The notes under the pieces were generated by a model. The model searched no databases. It was not told where the DNA came from and saw only the letters and a program-made list of their open reading frames with translations. Position numbers and translations under genes: made by a program. Shown in pieces: positions 43,241 through 54,295 of a stretch of 64,000 nucleotides of DNA. Position 1 is the first letter of the stretch. Every line of letters begins with the position of its first letter. The DNA is from Glutamicibacter protophormiae (GTDB lineage: Bacteria > Actinomycetota > Actinomycetes > Actinomycetales > Micrococcaceae), in the NCBI RefSeq assembly GCF_014647495.1, contig NZ_BMPH01000003.1, positions 1-64,000 on the forward strand, given 5' to 3'.

Positions 43241-45373
43241 ATGACTACGGCCAACAATGAGTCCGATTCATCCGATGCCGACACGGCGCAAAACCCCGGA
43301 ACGCCACGTACCCGGATCAACAAAGTGGTTTTTTTCGGCTCGGCATCACTGGTGCTGGGCATTGCTCTTTGGGCCATCATCGACCGCGATTCAGCGGACC
43401 TGGCCATCTCCACGGCCGTCGACTGGATCGGCAGAAACTTCGGCTGGTACTACACCCTGATCATCGTCTCGGTGCTGCTGTTCGTGATCGCGGTAGCGGT
43501 CTCGAAGGTCGGCAAGACACGGCTGGGCCCGGACCATTCGCGCCCATCATTCAACATGTTCACCTGGGCGGCGATGCTGTTCGCCGCCGGCATCGGCATC
43601 GACCTGATGTTCTTTTCCGTCTCCGAACCGATCAGCCAGTACCTGGCCCCGCCGACCGGGGACGGCTCGACCGTGGAGGCCGCACGCCAGGCCATGGTCT
43701 GGGCGCTCTTCCACTACGGCCTGCTTGGCTGGGGGCTGTACGCGCTGATCGGCATGGCCCTGGGCTACTTCTCCTACCGCCGCAACCTGCAGCTGTCCAT
43801 CCGCTCGGCGCTGTACCCGCTGCTGGGCAAGCGCACGTCGGGGTGGATGGGGCACACCGTGGACATCGCGGCCATGCTCGGCACCATCTTCGGCATCGCC
43901 ACCTCCCTGGGCATCGGCGTGGCCCAGCTGAACTACGGCCTGCACTTCATGTTCGGCATCCCGGAAAACCGCAGCTGGCAGATCATCCTGATCGTCATCG
44001 CCGTGGTGATGGCCACGATCTCGGTGCTCACGGGAGTCGAAAAGGGCATCCGCCGGCTCTCCGAGCTCAACGTGCTGCTCTGCATCGGCCTGATGCTTTT
44101 CATCCTGGTCACCGGGGGCACTGCCTACCTGATGGACGGCATCATCACCAACGTGGGCGACAGCATCGCCCGGTTCCCGTCCATGGCCCTGGACACCTTC
44201 GCCTATGACCGCCCCGAAGCCTGGCTGAACGGGTGGACGCTGTTCTTCTGGGCCTGGTGGATCGCCTGGGCGCCATTCGTCGGCCTGTTCCTGGCCCGCA
44301 TTTCCCGCGGCCGGACCATCCGCCAGTTCGTCACCGGCGTACTGGTGGTTCCCTTCGCATTCATCCTGCTGTGGATCTCCATCTTCGGCAACAGCGCACT
44401 GCAGCTGGTCCGTTCGGGCAACGAGGCGTTCGGCGAGGTCGCCATGAACACCCCGGAGCGTGCCTTCTACAGCCTGCTGGAACAGTTCCCGGCCGCGCCG
44501 TTCACCGCCGCGGTCGCCACCTTCACCGGCCTGCTCTTCTACGTGACCAGCGCCGACTCGGGTGCCCTGGTCATGGCCAACTTCACTTCCCACCTCAAGG
44601 ACCCGCAGGCCGACGGCTCCAAGCCGGTGCGCCTGTTCTGGTCGCTGGCTACCGGCCTGCTGACCATGGGCATGCTTTTCGTGGACGGCGTGCCCACGCT
44701 GCAGGGCGCCACCGTGATCATGGGGCTACCGTTCTCGTTCGTGCTGCTGCTGATCATGCTGGGCCTGTTCAAGTCGCTGCGCATGGAATCCGCGCTGGCC
44801 AGCAGCTACCAGAACACCATGCATGAGGCGCTGGCCAGCCGGCTGGGCTCGGTGAGCGACCGGCGCAACTGGAAGCAGCGGCTAGCCCGTTCGATGACCT
44901 ATCCGGGACTGAAAGCCACGCGGCGCTACCTGGACGAGGTGGCGCGGACCGCGCTGGAGGAAGTGGCCGAAGAATTCCGCAGCCGCGGAGCGGACGTGGA
45001 GGTCACCACGGAATCCGTGCCGAACCTGCAGCTTCCTTCGCTGGACCTGCTGGTGGCCACGGGAGCCGAGCGGCCGTTCAAATACCAGGTCTACCCGGTG
45101 CAGCTGCCGGTGCCCCGGTATGCGCGCTCGGCCCCTGCCAACGATGTCTACTACCGCATCGAGGTCTTCTCCCAGGAAGGCAGCCACGGGTACGACCTGA
45201 TGGGCCTGACAAAGGAGCAGGTCATCGGCGACATCCTTGACCAGTACGAGGCGCACCTGGGCTACCTCGATGGGCAGTTGCAGACCGACGAGCCCAGCCA
45301 GGTTAATGCCGAAGCGGTGATGACCACCCGCTGGGAATCGGACTTCGAGTCCAGCCGGCGCGAGGACACCTAG
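43241..45373 (+). CDS. BCCT-family (choline/betaine) transporter, BetT-like
   Basis: A 710-residue permease with 12 predicted helices and a long cytoplasmic C-terminal part (about 190 residues), as in BetT/BetP-type osmoregulated carriers. The BCCT signature appears as FFWAWWIAWAPFVGLFLARI (about residue 335-354), followed by SRGRTIRQF. The Gly-rich stretch AAGIGIDLMFFSVSEP marks helix 3. Substrates are quaternary amines such as choline or glycine betaine. ATG 43241 was preferred (MTTANNE); in-frame ATGs at 43229 and 43184 are alternatives. Confidence 0.88.
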   Translation: MTTANNESDSSDADTAQNPGTPRTRINKVVFFGSASLVLGIALWAIIDRDSADLAISTAVDWIGRNFGWYYTLIIVSVLLFVIAVAVSKVGKTRLGPDHSRPSFNMFTWAAMLFAAGIGIDLMFFSVSEPISQYLAPPTGDGSTVEAARQAMVWALFHYGLLGWGLYALIGMALGYFSYRRNLQLSIRSALYPLLGKRTSGWMGHTVDIAAMLGTIFGIATSLGIGVAQLNYGLHFMFGIPENRSWQIILIVIAVVMATISVLTGVEKGIRRLSELNVLLCIGLMLFILVTGGTAYLMDGIITNVGDSIARFPSMALDTFAYDRPEAWLNGWTLFFWAWWIAWAPFVGLFLARISRGRTIRQFVTGVLVVPFAFILLWISIFGNSALQLVRSGNEAFGEVAMNTPERAFYSLLEQFPAAPFTAAVATFTGLLFYVTSADSGALVMANFTSHLKDPQADGSKPVRLFWSLATGLLTMGMLFVDGVPTLQGATVIMGLPFSFVLLLIMLGLFKSLRMESALASSYQNTMHEALASRLGSVSDRRNWKQRLARSMTYPGLKATRRYLDEVARTALEEVAEEFRSRGADVEVTTESVPNLQLPSLDLLVATGAERPFKYQVYPVQLPVPRYARSAPANDVYYRIEVFSQEGSHGYDLMGLTKEQVIGDILDQYEAHLGYLDGQLQTDEPSQVNAEAVMTTRWESDFESSRREDT

Positions 45374-45507
45374 AATGACGGCGCTGCGGCTGGCGGCATG
45401 CTGCCGCCCGCCGCGGCGCCGTGTCCCTTGTTTCGCGGTTGACGGCCACATTACGGATAAACTGTCTTCCTTAGGCTCAAGACGCGTAGTCTCGAAAGGT
45501 GTCTTCA

Positions 45508-46713
45508 GTGAGTGAATTAGGAAATCTAGGGTCGGTCAAGGACTGGACCGAGTCCTTAACGCCCGAGTTGATCGAGTTCCGCCGCGAACTGCATCGCAAC
45601 CCCGAACTTTCCTTCGCTGAATTCCAAACCACCGAACGCATCCTGGAAGCGCTGCGCGCCGCCGGGCTGAACCCGGTGAAGATGGAACGCACCGGAGCCT
45701 ACGTGGACGTCGGAGAGGGGCCCATCCGCCTCGCCCTGCGCGCTGACATCGACGCGCTGCCCGTGCTCGAGGAAACCGAACTGGACTACGCTTCCACCAT
45801 CGAGGGCATCGCCCATGCCTGCGGGCACGATATCCATACCACCGTGATGCTGGGAACCGCGCTTGCGCTGGGCCGCATCCAGCAGGCCGGACTCCTGGCG
45901 GGCCGGATCCGCGTCATCTTCCAACCCGCCGAGGAAAAGCTTCCCGGGGGAGCTGTCTCGGTCATCGAGCAGGGGATCCTCGATGAAGTTCCGCGCATCC
46001 TTGCCCTGCACTGCGAGCCGCGCATCGATGCAGGCAAGATCGGCACGCGCATCGGCGCGATCACCTCTGCCAGTGACACCATCCGCATCGAGGTCAACGG
46101 CCGCGGAGGGCACACCTCGCGACCGCACCTGACCGAAGACATCGTCTTCGCCATGAGCCAGATCGCCACCCAGGTCCCCGCGGTGCTCGGCCGCAAGGTC
46201 GATGTGCGCTCGGCCGTATCGGTCGTCTGGGGACAGATCCACGCCGGCAGCGCCCCCAACGCCATTCCAGCCACCGGCTACCTGGCCGGGACCATGCGCT
46301 GCCTTGACGGCGACGTCTGGTACGAAGCCGGGCAGCTGCTGGATGCCGCGGTGCGGCAGATCGCCGCCCCGTACGGCGTGGAAATCAAGCTGCAGCACAC
46401 CCGCGGCGTGCCTCCGGTGGTCAACGCCCCGGCCGAAACCGCGCTGATCGAATCCGCGGCCCGCCAGGAGTTCGGGACGGACTCCATCGAGCTGACCCCG
46501 CAGTCCATGGGCGGGGAGGATTTCGCCTGGATGACCCAGAAGGTCTCCGGTGCCATGCTGCGCCTGGGCACCCGCACCCCGGGCGGAAAGATCTTCGACC
46601 TGCACCGCGGAGATTACGTGCCTGATGAGAGGTGCATTGGGGTGGGCGTGCGGATCATGTGCGCGGCTGCGCTGCAGGCAATCGACGAGGCGAACGGCAT
46701 CCGCGCTAATTAA
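45508..46713 (+). CDS. M20-family amidohydrolase
   Basis: The 401-residue zinc peptidase-like hydrolase has HACGHDIHT (about 103-111; Cys and His metal ligands of the IAA-amino acid hydrolase/HipO subgroup), HCEPRIDAGKIG, GRGGHTSRPHLTEDI and GGEDFAWM. It probably removes acyl groups from amino-acid conjugates. GTG 45508 has AAAGG 8 nt upstream; GTG 45499 overlaps that site and was rejected. It precedes the nucleoside uptake operon by 280 bp and is probably separate. Confidence 0.87.
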   Translation: MSELGNLGSVKDWTESLTPELIEFRRELHRNPELSFAEFQTTERILEALRAAGLNPVKMERTGAYVDVGEGPIRLALRADIDALPVLEETELDYASTIEGIAHACGHDIHTTVMLGTALALGRIQQAGLLAGRIRVIFQPAEEKLPGGAVSVIEQGILDEVPRILALHCEPRIDAGKIGTRIGAITSASDTIRIEVNGRGGHTSRPHLTEDIVFAMSQIATQVPAVLGRKVDVRSAVSVVWGQIHAGSAPNAIPATGYLAGTMRCLDGDVWYEAGQLLDAAVRQIAAPYGVEIKLQHTRGVPPVVNAPAETALIESAARQEFGTDSIELTPQSMGGEDFAWMTQKVSGAMLRLGTRTPGGKIFDLHRGDYVPDERCIGVGVRIMCAAALQAIDEANGIRAN

Positions 46714-46993
46714 CCGCGCAATCCGCCAATAATTTTTTCGAGTCCACTAGTCACGCCGTAAATTGGCCAACTGACTTGGGTATTGACGTTAAGCGCTTGC
46801 CGTTTGGCGCTGCGGAATTCGGCAAATTGCAATGTTTGCCGTCTTTACCAGTTACATATCTCCGATAGGCTATGGAGACGATGGGAACGTTCGCTCCTCA
46901 GGGTGCGTGCGGTGGGCATCGGCAACGGCGCCCTGCGTGGGAAGAAAGGCCTCACGGCTCCCGGTTATCTCGCATAACTTTTTGGAGGATTAG
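46714..46993. promoter_or_regulatory. promoter region of the nucleoside uptake operon
   Basis: The 280-bp gap is AT-richer than the coding flanks and contains TTGACG (near 46784) and several TTGCCG/TTTGCCG and TAGGCT elements, the last at about 46865. GGAGG (46983-46987) is the ribosome site for the BMP gene. Exact promoter and operator assignments are not possible by eye. Confidence 0.4.
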
Positions 46994-48082
46994 ATGCGCA
47001 TCGTATCGCGCAAGACCGGCATGGCCGCGGCCATGATCGGCATTTCTGCTTTGGCATTGACCGCCTGTGGCGCGGCCCCGGAAGAGGCGGCCCCCAAGGC
47101 TGGAAACCCGGACTACACCGGTTGCATCGTCTCGGACTCCGGCGGATTCGACGACCAGTCCTTCAACGAGTCCTCCTACCGCGGCCTGAAGAATGCCGAG
47201 AAGGACCTCGGTATCAAGATGCAGGAAGCTGAGTCGAAGTCCAATGCCGACTTCGCCACCAACCTGCAGGGCATGATGAACAATGACTGCGATCTGACCG
47301 TGACCATCGGCTTCCTGCTCGGCGATGCCACCAAGAAGGCCGCCGCTGAGAACCCGGACAAGCACTTCGCGATCGTCGACTTCCAGTACGACGAGCCGAT
47401 CAAGAACATCAAGCCGATGATCTACGACACGGCCCAGGCCGCCTACCTGGCAGGCTACGCGGCCGCCGCTTCCTCGGAGACCGGCACCGTCGCCACCTTC
47501 GGCGGCGTCAAGATCCCAACCGTCACCATCTTCATGGACGGCTTCGCCGACGGCGTGGCCAAGTTCAACGAGGACAAGGGCAAGGACGTCAAGCTGCTGG
47601 GCTGGAATAAGGACAAGCAGGACGGCACCTTCACCGGCGACTTCGAAAAGCAGGACAAGGGCAAGCAGGTCACCAGCAACTTCATCGCCAGCGGCGCTGA
47701 CGTGATCATGCCGGTGGCCGGTCCGGTGGGCAAGGGCGCAGGCGCCGCAGTCAAGGAAGCCAACAAGGGCGGCAAGGACGCCAAGCTGGTATGGGTTGAC
47801 TCCGACGGCTACCTGACCGCTCCTGACTACAAGGACGTCATGCTGACCTCCGTGATCAAGACCATGGACAAGGCCGTTGAGGACCTGGTCACCGCTGACT
47901 CCAAGGGCGAGTTCGACGCGACTCCATACGTCGGAACCCTGGAAAACACGGGCGTGGCCTTGGCACCGTTCCACGATTTCGACTCGAAGGTCTCCGACGA
48001 GACCAAGTCCGAGATCGAGGCGCTGAAGGCACAGATCATCTCCGGCGACCTGAAGGTCGAATCCCCATCGAGCCCCAAGTAA
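46994..48082 (+). CDS. BMP/PnrA-type substrate-binding lipoprotein for nucleosides
   Basis: The 362-residue protein has a signal peptide with lipobox LALTAC (Cys at about 25) and the BMP domain: SDSGGFDDQSFNESSYRG, MVNNDCDLTVTIGFLLGD-like region, ADVIMPVAGPVGKGA and WVDSDGYL. BMP proteins bind purine and pyrimidine nucleosides and pass them to an ABC transporter. It is followed by the ATPase and two permease genes and by cdd and deoA, which supports nucleosides as cargo. Confidence 0.88.
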   Translation: MRIVSRKTGMAAAMIGISALALTACGAAPEEAAPKAGNPDYTGCIVSDSGGFDDQSFNESSYRGLKNAEKDLGIKMQEAESKSNADFATNLQGMMNNDCDLTVTIGFLLGDATKKAAAENPDKHFAIVDFQYDEPIKNIKPMIYDTAQAAYLAGYAAAASSETGTVATFGGVKIPTVTIFMDGFADGVAKFNEDKGKDVKLLGWNKDKQDGTFTGDFEKQDKGKQVTSNFIASGADVIMPVAGPVGKGAGAAVKEANKGGKDAKLVWVDSDGYLTAPDYKDVMLTSVIKTMDKAVEDLVTADSKGEFDATPYVGTLENTGVALAPFHDFDSKVSDETKSEIEALKAQIISGDLKVESPSSPK

Positions 48083-48105
48083 GGGTCTCGAACCAATAAC
48101 GTCAC

Positions 48106-48153
48106 AGAGCGCGTCACCGCTCGCCGCAGCAGCGGTGAACGGAGACGCGCTCT
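48106..48153 (+). other. stem-loop between BMP gene and ABC ATPase gene
   Basis: AGAGCGCGT pairs with ACGCGCTCT and an inner CCGCT pairs with AGCGG. No T-run follows. Such hairpins often stabilise the upstream message or act as partial terminators, allowing the binding protein to be made in excess. Confidence 0.6.
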
Positions 48154-48200
48154 AAGACTGCCCACTGCAACACACACCGAACAATGAAGATGGTGGAATC

Positions 48201-49810
<1,610 letters not shown>

Positions 49811-49814
<4 letters not shown>

Positions 49815-51019
49815 GCGAGACCAAGGCACCTGTGGTTCCCGACCCCAAGAAACCGGGCAACGACCTGTTCAAGTCCATCACCCAGGGACCCGGCCTGGTC
49901 TCGGTGCTGGGCGTCATCGTGGCGCTGGTGATCGGCGGCCTGCTGATTGCCGTCACCGATGAGAAGGTCGGGGAAACGGCCGCCTACCTGTTCGCCCGGC
50001 CCTCGGACTTCTTCTCCGCGCTGTGGAGCGCAGGCACCGAAAGCTATGTGGCGCTGTTCAACGGCTCCATCTACAACTCCTCGCAGGGCTTCGCCCCGCT
50101 GCTGGAAACCCTGACGGTCTCCACCCCGCTGATCTGCGCGGGCCTGGGCGTGGCCCTGGCCTTCCGCGCCGGCATGTTCAACATCGGCGCCCAGGGCCAG
50201 CTGATCATCGGCGCCACCATGGCCGCCTACGTCGGCTTCGCCTGGCACCTGCCGGTGGTGGTGCACCTGCTGCTGGTGATCGTCTTCGGCCTGCTCGGCG
50301 GCGCCCTGTGGGGCGGGCTGGTCGGCCTGCTCAAGGCCCGCACCGGCGCCCACGAAGTGATCCTGACGATCATGTTCAACTACGTGGCGCTGTACCTGCT
50401 GGACTTCCTGATGAACACCGAGGCGTTCCGCCGCCCGGGCGAGACCAACCCGATCTCCCCGATCCTGGACGCCAACGCGGTCTTCCCGGCGCTGCCGGGC
50501 TCCCGGCTGCACCTGGGCTTCCTGATGGCCGTCTTGCTGACCATGGGCGTGGCCTGGCTGCTGAACCGCTCCACCATCGGCTTCGAGTTCCGCGCCGTGG
50601 GGCACAACCCGCACGCGGCGCAGACCGCGGGCGTGAACGTGGCCCGCTCCACGATCCTGGCCATGGCCTTCGCCGGCGCGCTGGCCGGCGCGGCCGGCGT
50701 GGCGCAGGTGGCGGGCACCGAGAAGGTGCTCACCGCCGGCGTGGCAGGTTCCCTGGGCTTCGACGCGATCACCGTGGCGCTGCTGGGGCGCTCCACCCCG
50801 TGGGGCACCTTCTTCGCCGGCCTGCTCTTCGGCGCTTTCCGCGCCGGGGCGGTCAACATGCAGATCACCACGGGCACCCCGATCGACATCGTGCTGGTCG
50901 TCCAGTCGCTGATCGTGCTGTTCATCGCGGCTCCGCCGCTGGTCAAGGCGATCTTCGGACTGAACCGCAAGAAGAAGCGCGCGAGCGCTACCGAATCGAC
51001 CCAGGCAGGTGCCAAGTGA
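49811..51019 (+). CDS. nucleoside ABC transporter permease 1
   Basis: The 402-residue BPD_transp_2-type permease has about ten helices; the family block LAFRAGMFNIGAQGQLIIGA is visible (about 117-136), as is EFRAVGHNPHAAQTAGVNV. It starts at GTG 49811 in a GTGA overlap with the ATPase gene and ends in a GTGA overlap with permease 2, indicating coupled translation and fixed stoichiometry. Confidence 0.92.
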
Positions 51020-52290
51020 CCACCACGGTTCCCTCGAAGTCAGCGATCTCGGTGCTTCCGAGCAAGAAGACCCCGATCATCTTCAGCGTGCTGGCAGTGA
51101 TCGTGCTGGTCAGCTTCGGCCTGCTGGGCAACTCGCAGACCGCCAGCTTCTCGCTGTCCTCTGCCGGCGACGCGTTCTCCCTGCCCGACCTGGTGTTCCC
51201 GGGCCGCGCCTCGAACATCGTCATCGGCGTGCTGCTGGCGGCTCTGGCCGCCTACTCCTGGATGCTGCGTTCCAAGGGCCGGGTGCTTCCGGTCTGGAGC
51301 GTTGCGGTGGGCGCGGTGCTGTTCGTGCTCGCGTTCCTGATCTGGGTCGTCTCCGGCGCCAACATCAACTCCATCTCGCTGGCCAGCCTGCTGGCCGGCG
51401 GCGTGGTGCTGGCCGTGCCGTTGGTCTTCGGCTCCCTGTCCGGCGTGCTGTCCGAACGCTCCGGCGTGGTCAACATCGCCATCGAGGGCCAGCTGCTGGG
51501 CGGCGCGTTCACCGCGGCCATCGTGGCCTCGGTGACGCAGAACGCCTTCGCGGGCCTGATCGCCGCCGGCCTGGCCGGCGCGGTGGTTTCCCTGGTGCTG
51601 GCGCTGTTCTCCATCAAGTACCTGGTCAACCAGATCATCGTCGGCGTGGTGCTGAACGTGCTGGTCTCGGGCATCACCGGCTTCCTGTTCACCACCGTGA
51701 TGCAGGAAGACCCTCAGCTGTACAACTCGCCGGTGCACCTGCCGACCATCGCGATCCCGGGGCTCTCCGCCATTCCGGTGATCGGCCCGATCCTGTTCAA
51801 ACAGTCGGTCATCGGCTACCTGATGTACATCGCCGTGTTCCTGGTCTGGTTCGGCCTGTACAAGACCCGCTGGGGCCTGCGCGTGCGCGCCGTGGGCGAG
51901 CACCCGAAGGCCGCCGACACACTGGGCATCAAGGTCAACCGCACCCGCTTCTGGAACGTGACCCTGGGCGGCATCGTCGCCGGCATCGGCGGCTCGTTCT
52001 TCACCCTGGTCGCCATCGACTCCTTCACCAAGGAAATCTCCGGCGGCCGCGGCTTCATCGCGCTGGCCGCGGTGATCTTCGGGCGCTGGAACCCGATCGG
52101 CGCGTTCGCCGCGGCGCTGCTCTTCGGCTTCGCGGACAACCTGCAGGTGATGCTCACGATCATCGGCACCCCGGTGCCGAGCCAGTTCATGGCCATGATG
52201 CCGTACCTGGTGACGATCTTCGCCGTGGCAGGACTGGTGGGGCGCTCGCGCGGCCCGGCCGCCGTCGGCGATCCCTATGTGAAGGAATGA
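51016..52290 (+). CDS. nucleoside ABC transporter permease 2
   Basis: The 424-residue partner permease has the same family blocks: SERSGVVNIAIEGQLLGGAF and LRVRAVGEHPKAADTLGIKV. An N-terminal extension of about 110 residues contains extra hydrophobic segments. It starts at GTG 51016, overlapping permease 1 by 4 bp; the much longer same-frame extension into permease 1 is not coding. cdd follows 9 bp later. Confidence 0.92.
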   Translation: MTTTVPSKSAISVLPSKKTPIIFSVLAVIVLVSFGLLGNSQTASFSLSSAGDAFSLPDLVFPGRASNIVIGVLLAALAAYSWMLRSKGRVLPVWSVAVGAVLFVLAFLIWVVSGANINSISLASLLAGGVVLAVPLVFGSLSGVLSERSGVVNIAIEGQLLGGAFTAAIVASVTQNAFAGLIAAGLAGAVVSLVLALFSIKYLVNQIIVGVVLNVLVSGITGFLFTTVMQEDPQLYNSPVHLPTIAIPGLSAIPVIGPILFKQSVIGYLMYIAVFLVWFGLYKTRWGLRVRAVGEHPKAADTLGIKVNRTRFWNVTLGGIVAGIGGSFFTLVAIDSFTKEISGGRGFIALAAVIFGRWNPIGAFAAALLFGFADNLQVMLTIIGTPVPSQFMAMMPYLVTIFAVAGLVGRSRGPAAVGDPYVKE

Positions 52291-52299
52291 CCCGTTCCC

Positions 52300-52710
52300 A
52301 TGACTAACACCACCGCGCCGTGGTCGCAGCTTGAAGCTGCGGCCGCGGCCGCGTTGTCCAAGGCCTACGCACCCTACTCGAACTTCCGGGTCGGCGCCGC
52401 GGCGCTGACCGGCGACGGGCGGCTGGTCTCCGGCTGCAACATCGAAAACGCCGCCTACGGGGTGACCCTGTGCGCCGAATGCTCCATGCTCGGCGAACTG
52501 TTCGCCACCGGCGGCGGCACGCTGGACTACTTCGTGTGCTTCGGGCAACTCAAGGACGGCGAACTGGAACTGATCACCCCGTGCGGCCGCTGCCGCCAGC
52601 TGCTCTTCGAGCACCGCGGGCCCGACCTGCGGATCAAGACCGCATCCGGGATCGTGGGCATGGACCAGCTGCTTCCGGACGCCTTCGGACCGCACAACAT
52701 CATCGACTGA
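52300..52710 (+). CDS. cdd: cytidine deaminase
   Basis: The enzyme deaminates cytidine and deoxycytidine to uridine forms. The 136-residue homotetrameric-type protein has zinc ligands Cys58, Cys95 and Cys98 with catalytic Glu60 (TLCAECSM and PCGRCRQLL), and the N-terminal YAPYSNFRVGAAA and NIENAAYG blocks. It lies within the nucleoside uptake operon, so imported cytidine is processed directly. Confidence 0.94.
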   Translation: MTNTTAPWSQLEAAAAAALSKAYAPYSNFRVGAAALTGDGRLVSGCNIENAAYGVTLCAECSMLGELFATGGGTLDYFVCFGQLKDGELELITPCGRCRQLLFEHRGPDLRIKTASGIVGMDQLLPDAFGPHNIID

Positions 52711-52737
52711 CCAGAGAACAGAACGGGAGGCCCCTCC

Positions 52738-54051
52738 ATGGCTGCCGAACAATTCAGCGCCGTCGAAGTCATCCGCACCAAGCGTGACGGCGGCGAGCTG
52801 AGCAACGAAATGATCGACTGGACCATCGACGCGTACACCCGCGGCGTGATCGCCGAGGAGCAGATGGCCGCGCTGAACATGGCCATCTACTTCCAGGGCA
52901 TGCACCGCGCGGAGATCTCCCGCTGGACCAACGCCATGATCAATACCGGCGAACGCATGGACTTCTCCGCCCTGGCCGACCCGTCCGGGCGCAGCCTGCC
53001 CACCACCGACAAGCATTCCACCGGCGGCGTGGGGGACAAGATCACCTTGCCGCTGGCACCGCTGGTGGCCAGCTTCGGGGTAGCTGTCCCGCAGCTCTCG
53101 GGCCGCGGCCTGGGCCACACCGGCGGCACCCTGGACAAGCTCGAAGCGATCCCGGGCTGGCGCGCGGAGCTGTCCAACGAGGAGCTTTTCGCCCAGCTTT
53201 CCACCGTCGGCGCGGTCATCTGCGCCGCCGGCGCCGGATTGGCCCCGGCGGACAAGAAGCTCTACGCGCTGCGCGACGTCACCGCAACCGTTGAAGCGAT
53301 CCCGCTGATCGCCTCCTCGATCATGAGCAAGAAGATCGCCGAGGGCACCGGTGCCCTGGTGCTGGACGTCAAGGTGGGTTCCGGGGCGTTCATGAAAACC
53401 GAGGCGATGGCCCGCGAGCTGGCCGAAACCATGGTGAACCTGGGCGCCGATGCCGGGGTGAACACCGTGGCGCTGCTGACCAACATGGACACCCCGCTGG
53501 GGTTGACCGCTGGCAACGCCATCGAGGTTCAGGAATCCGTCGAGGTGCTCGCCGGCGGCGGCCCGGAGGACGTGGTCGAGCTGACCGTGGCCCTGGCCAC
53601 CGAAATGCTGGCCGGGGCGGGCATCAGCGACGTGGATGTGCGGGCGGCGCTGAACGACGGCCGCGCCATGGACAAATGGCGCGCCATGATTTCAGCGCAG
53701 GGCGGCGACCCGGATGCCAAGCTGCCGGTGGCCCGCGAATCGCACACCGTGCTGGCCCCGGCCGAAGGCGTGCTGCTGAAGCTGGACGCCATGGACATCG
53801 GCCTGGCCGCGTGGACCCTGGGCGCCGGGCGTGCCCGCAAGGAAGACGCTGTGCAGGCCGGCGCCGGCGTGCGCCTGCACGTCAAGCCCGGTGCCCTGGT
53901 GCGCCGCGGGGAACCGATCGCCACGCTGCTGACCGATACCCCGGAGAAGATGGAACGCGCCATCGAACTGGTGCAGCGCGCCATCCTGATCGGCTCGGAC
54001 TCCGACCGCCCTGACATGCGCCTGATCCTGGACCGCATCTGCGCGAACTAG
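52738..54051 (+). CDS. deoA: thymidine phosphorylase
   Basis: The enzyme splits thymidine (and deoxyuridine/uridine in some family members) into base and sugar-1-phosphate. The 437-residue product has the glycosyltransferase family 3 signature SGRGLGHTGGTLDKLEAIPG (about 121-140) and the phosphate-binding KHSTGGVGDK. It is the last gene of the operon, followed by a strong terminator. GGGAGG lies 9 nt before the ATG. Confidence 0.94.
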   Translation: MAAEQFSAVEVIRTKRDGGELSNEMIDWTIDAYTRGVIAEEQMAALNMAIYFQGMHRAEISRWTNAMINTGERMDFSALADPSGRSLPTTDKHSTGGVGDKITLPLAPLVASFGVAVPQLSGRGLGHTGGTLDKLEAIPGWRAELSNEELFAQLSTVGAVICAAGAGLAPADKKLYALRDVTATVEAIPLIASSIMSKKIAEGTGALVLDVKVGSGAFMKTEAMARELAETMVNLGADAGVNTVALLTNMDTPLGLTAGNAIEVQESVEVLAGGGPEDVVELTVALATEMLAGAGISDVDVRAALNDGRAMDKWRAMISAQGGDPDAKLPVARESHTVLAPAEGVLLKLDAMDIGLAAWTLGAGRARKEDAVQAGAGVRLHVKPGALVRRGEPIATLLTDTPEKMERAIELVQRAILIGSDSDRPDMRLILDRICAN

Positions 54052-54059
54052 CCCGGCCC

Positions 54060-54096
54060 GCCGGCAGCCGCCCCGCACGGGGCGGCTGCCGGCGTT
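54060..54096 (+). terminator. intrinsic terminator of the nucleoside operon
   Basis: GCCGGCAGCCGCCCC pairs with GGGGCGGCTGCCGGC around a four-base loop, followed by GTTTAA. Confidence 0.85.
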
Positions 54097-54284
54097 TAAC
54101 CCGGAAGGCCTCCCGGACGCGGGAACTCGCGCAAGCCGCCGGGCGTTAAAAACTTCACCTCATCCCCCGGAGGGAGAACCGCGCGGTGCGAAACACGACC
54201 TTGGTAGGGTGCGAAGCGGTGCGATTCTGGTGGAGAATGGATTAAGAGCGCGGATTTCAGCCGCCGCGTGCTGCAAGGAAGCGA

Positions 54285-54290
54285 TATACC
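54285..54290 (+). promoter_or_regulatory. -10 box of the DedA-family gene
   Basis: TATACC lies 5 nt before ATG 54296, consistent with a leaderless start. Confidence 0.4.
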
Positions 54291-54295
54291 CGCCG

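Noticed and set aside
51040-53118. 692-codon open frame antisense to permease 2, cdd and deoA
   Set aside because: It is His/Gln/Arg-rich low-complexity translation typical of the reverse strand of high-GC genes, and the plus strand has clear families with tight overlaps.
54209-54295. 29-residue N-terminal extension of the DedA protein
   Set aside because: It is Cys/Arg-rich, unlike DedA N termini, and would place the start before the likely promoter.
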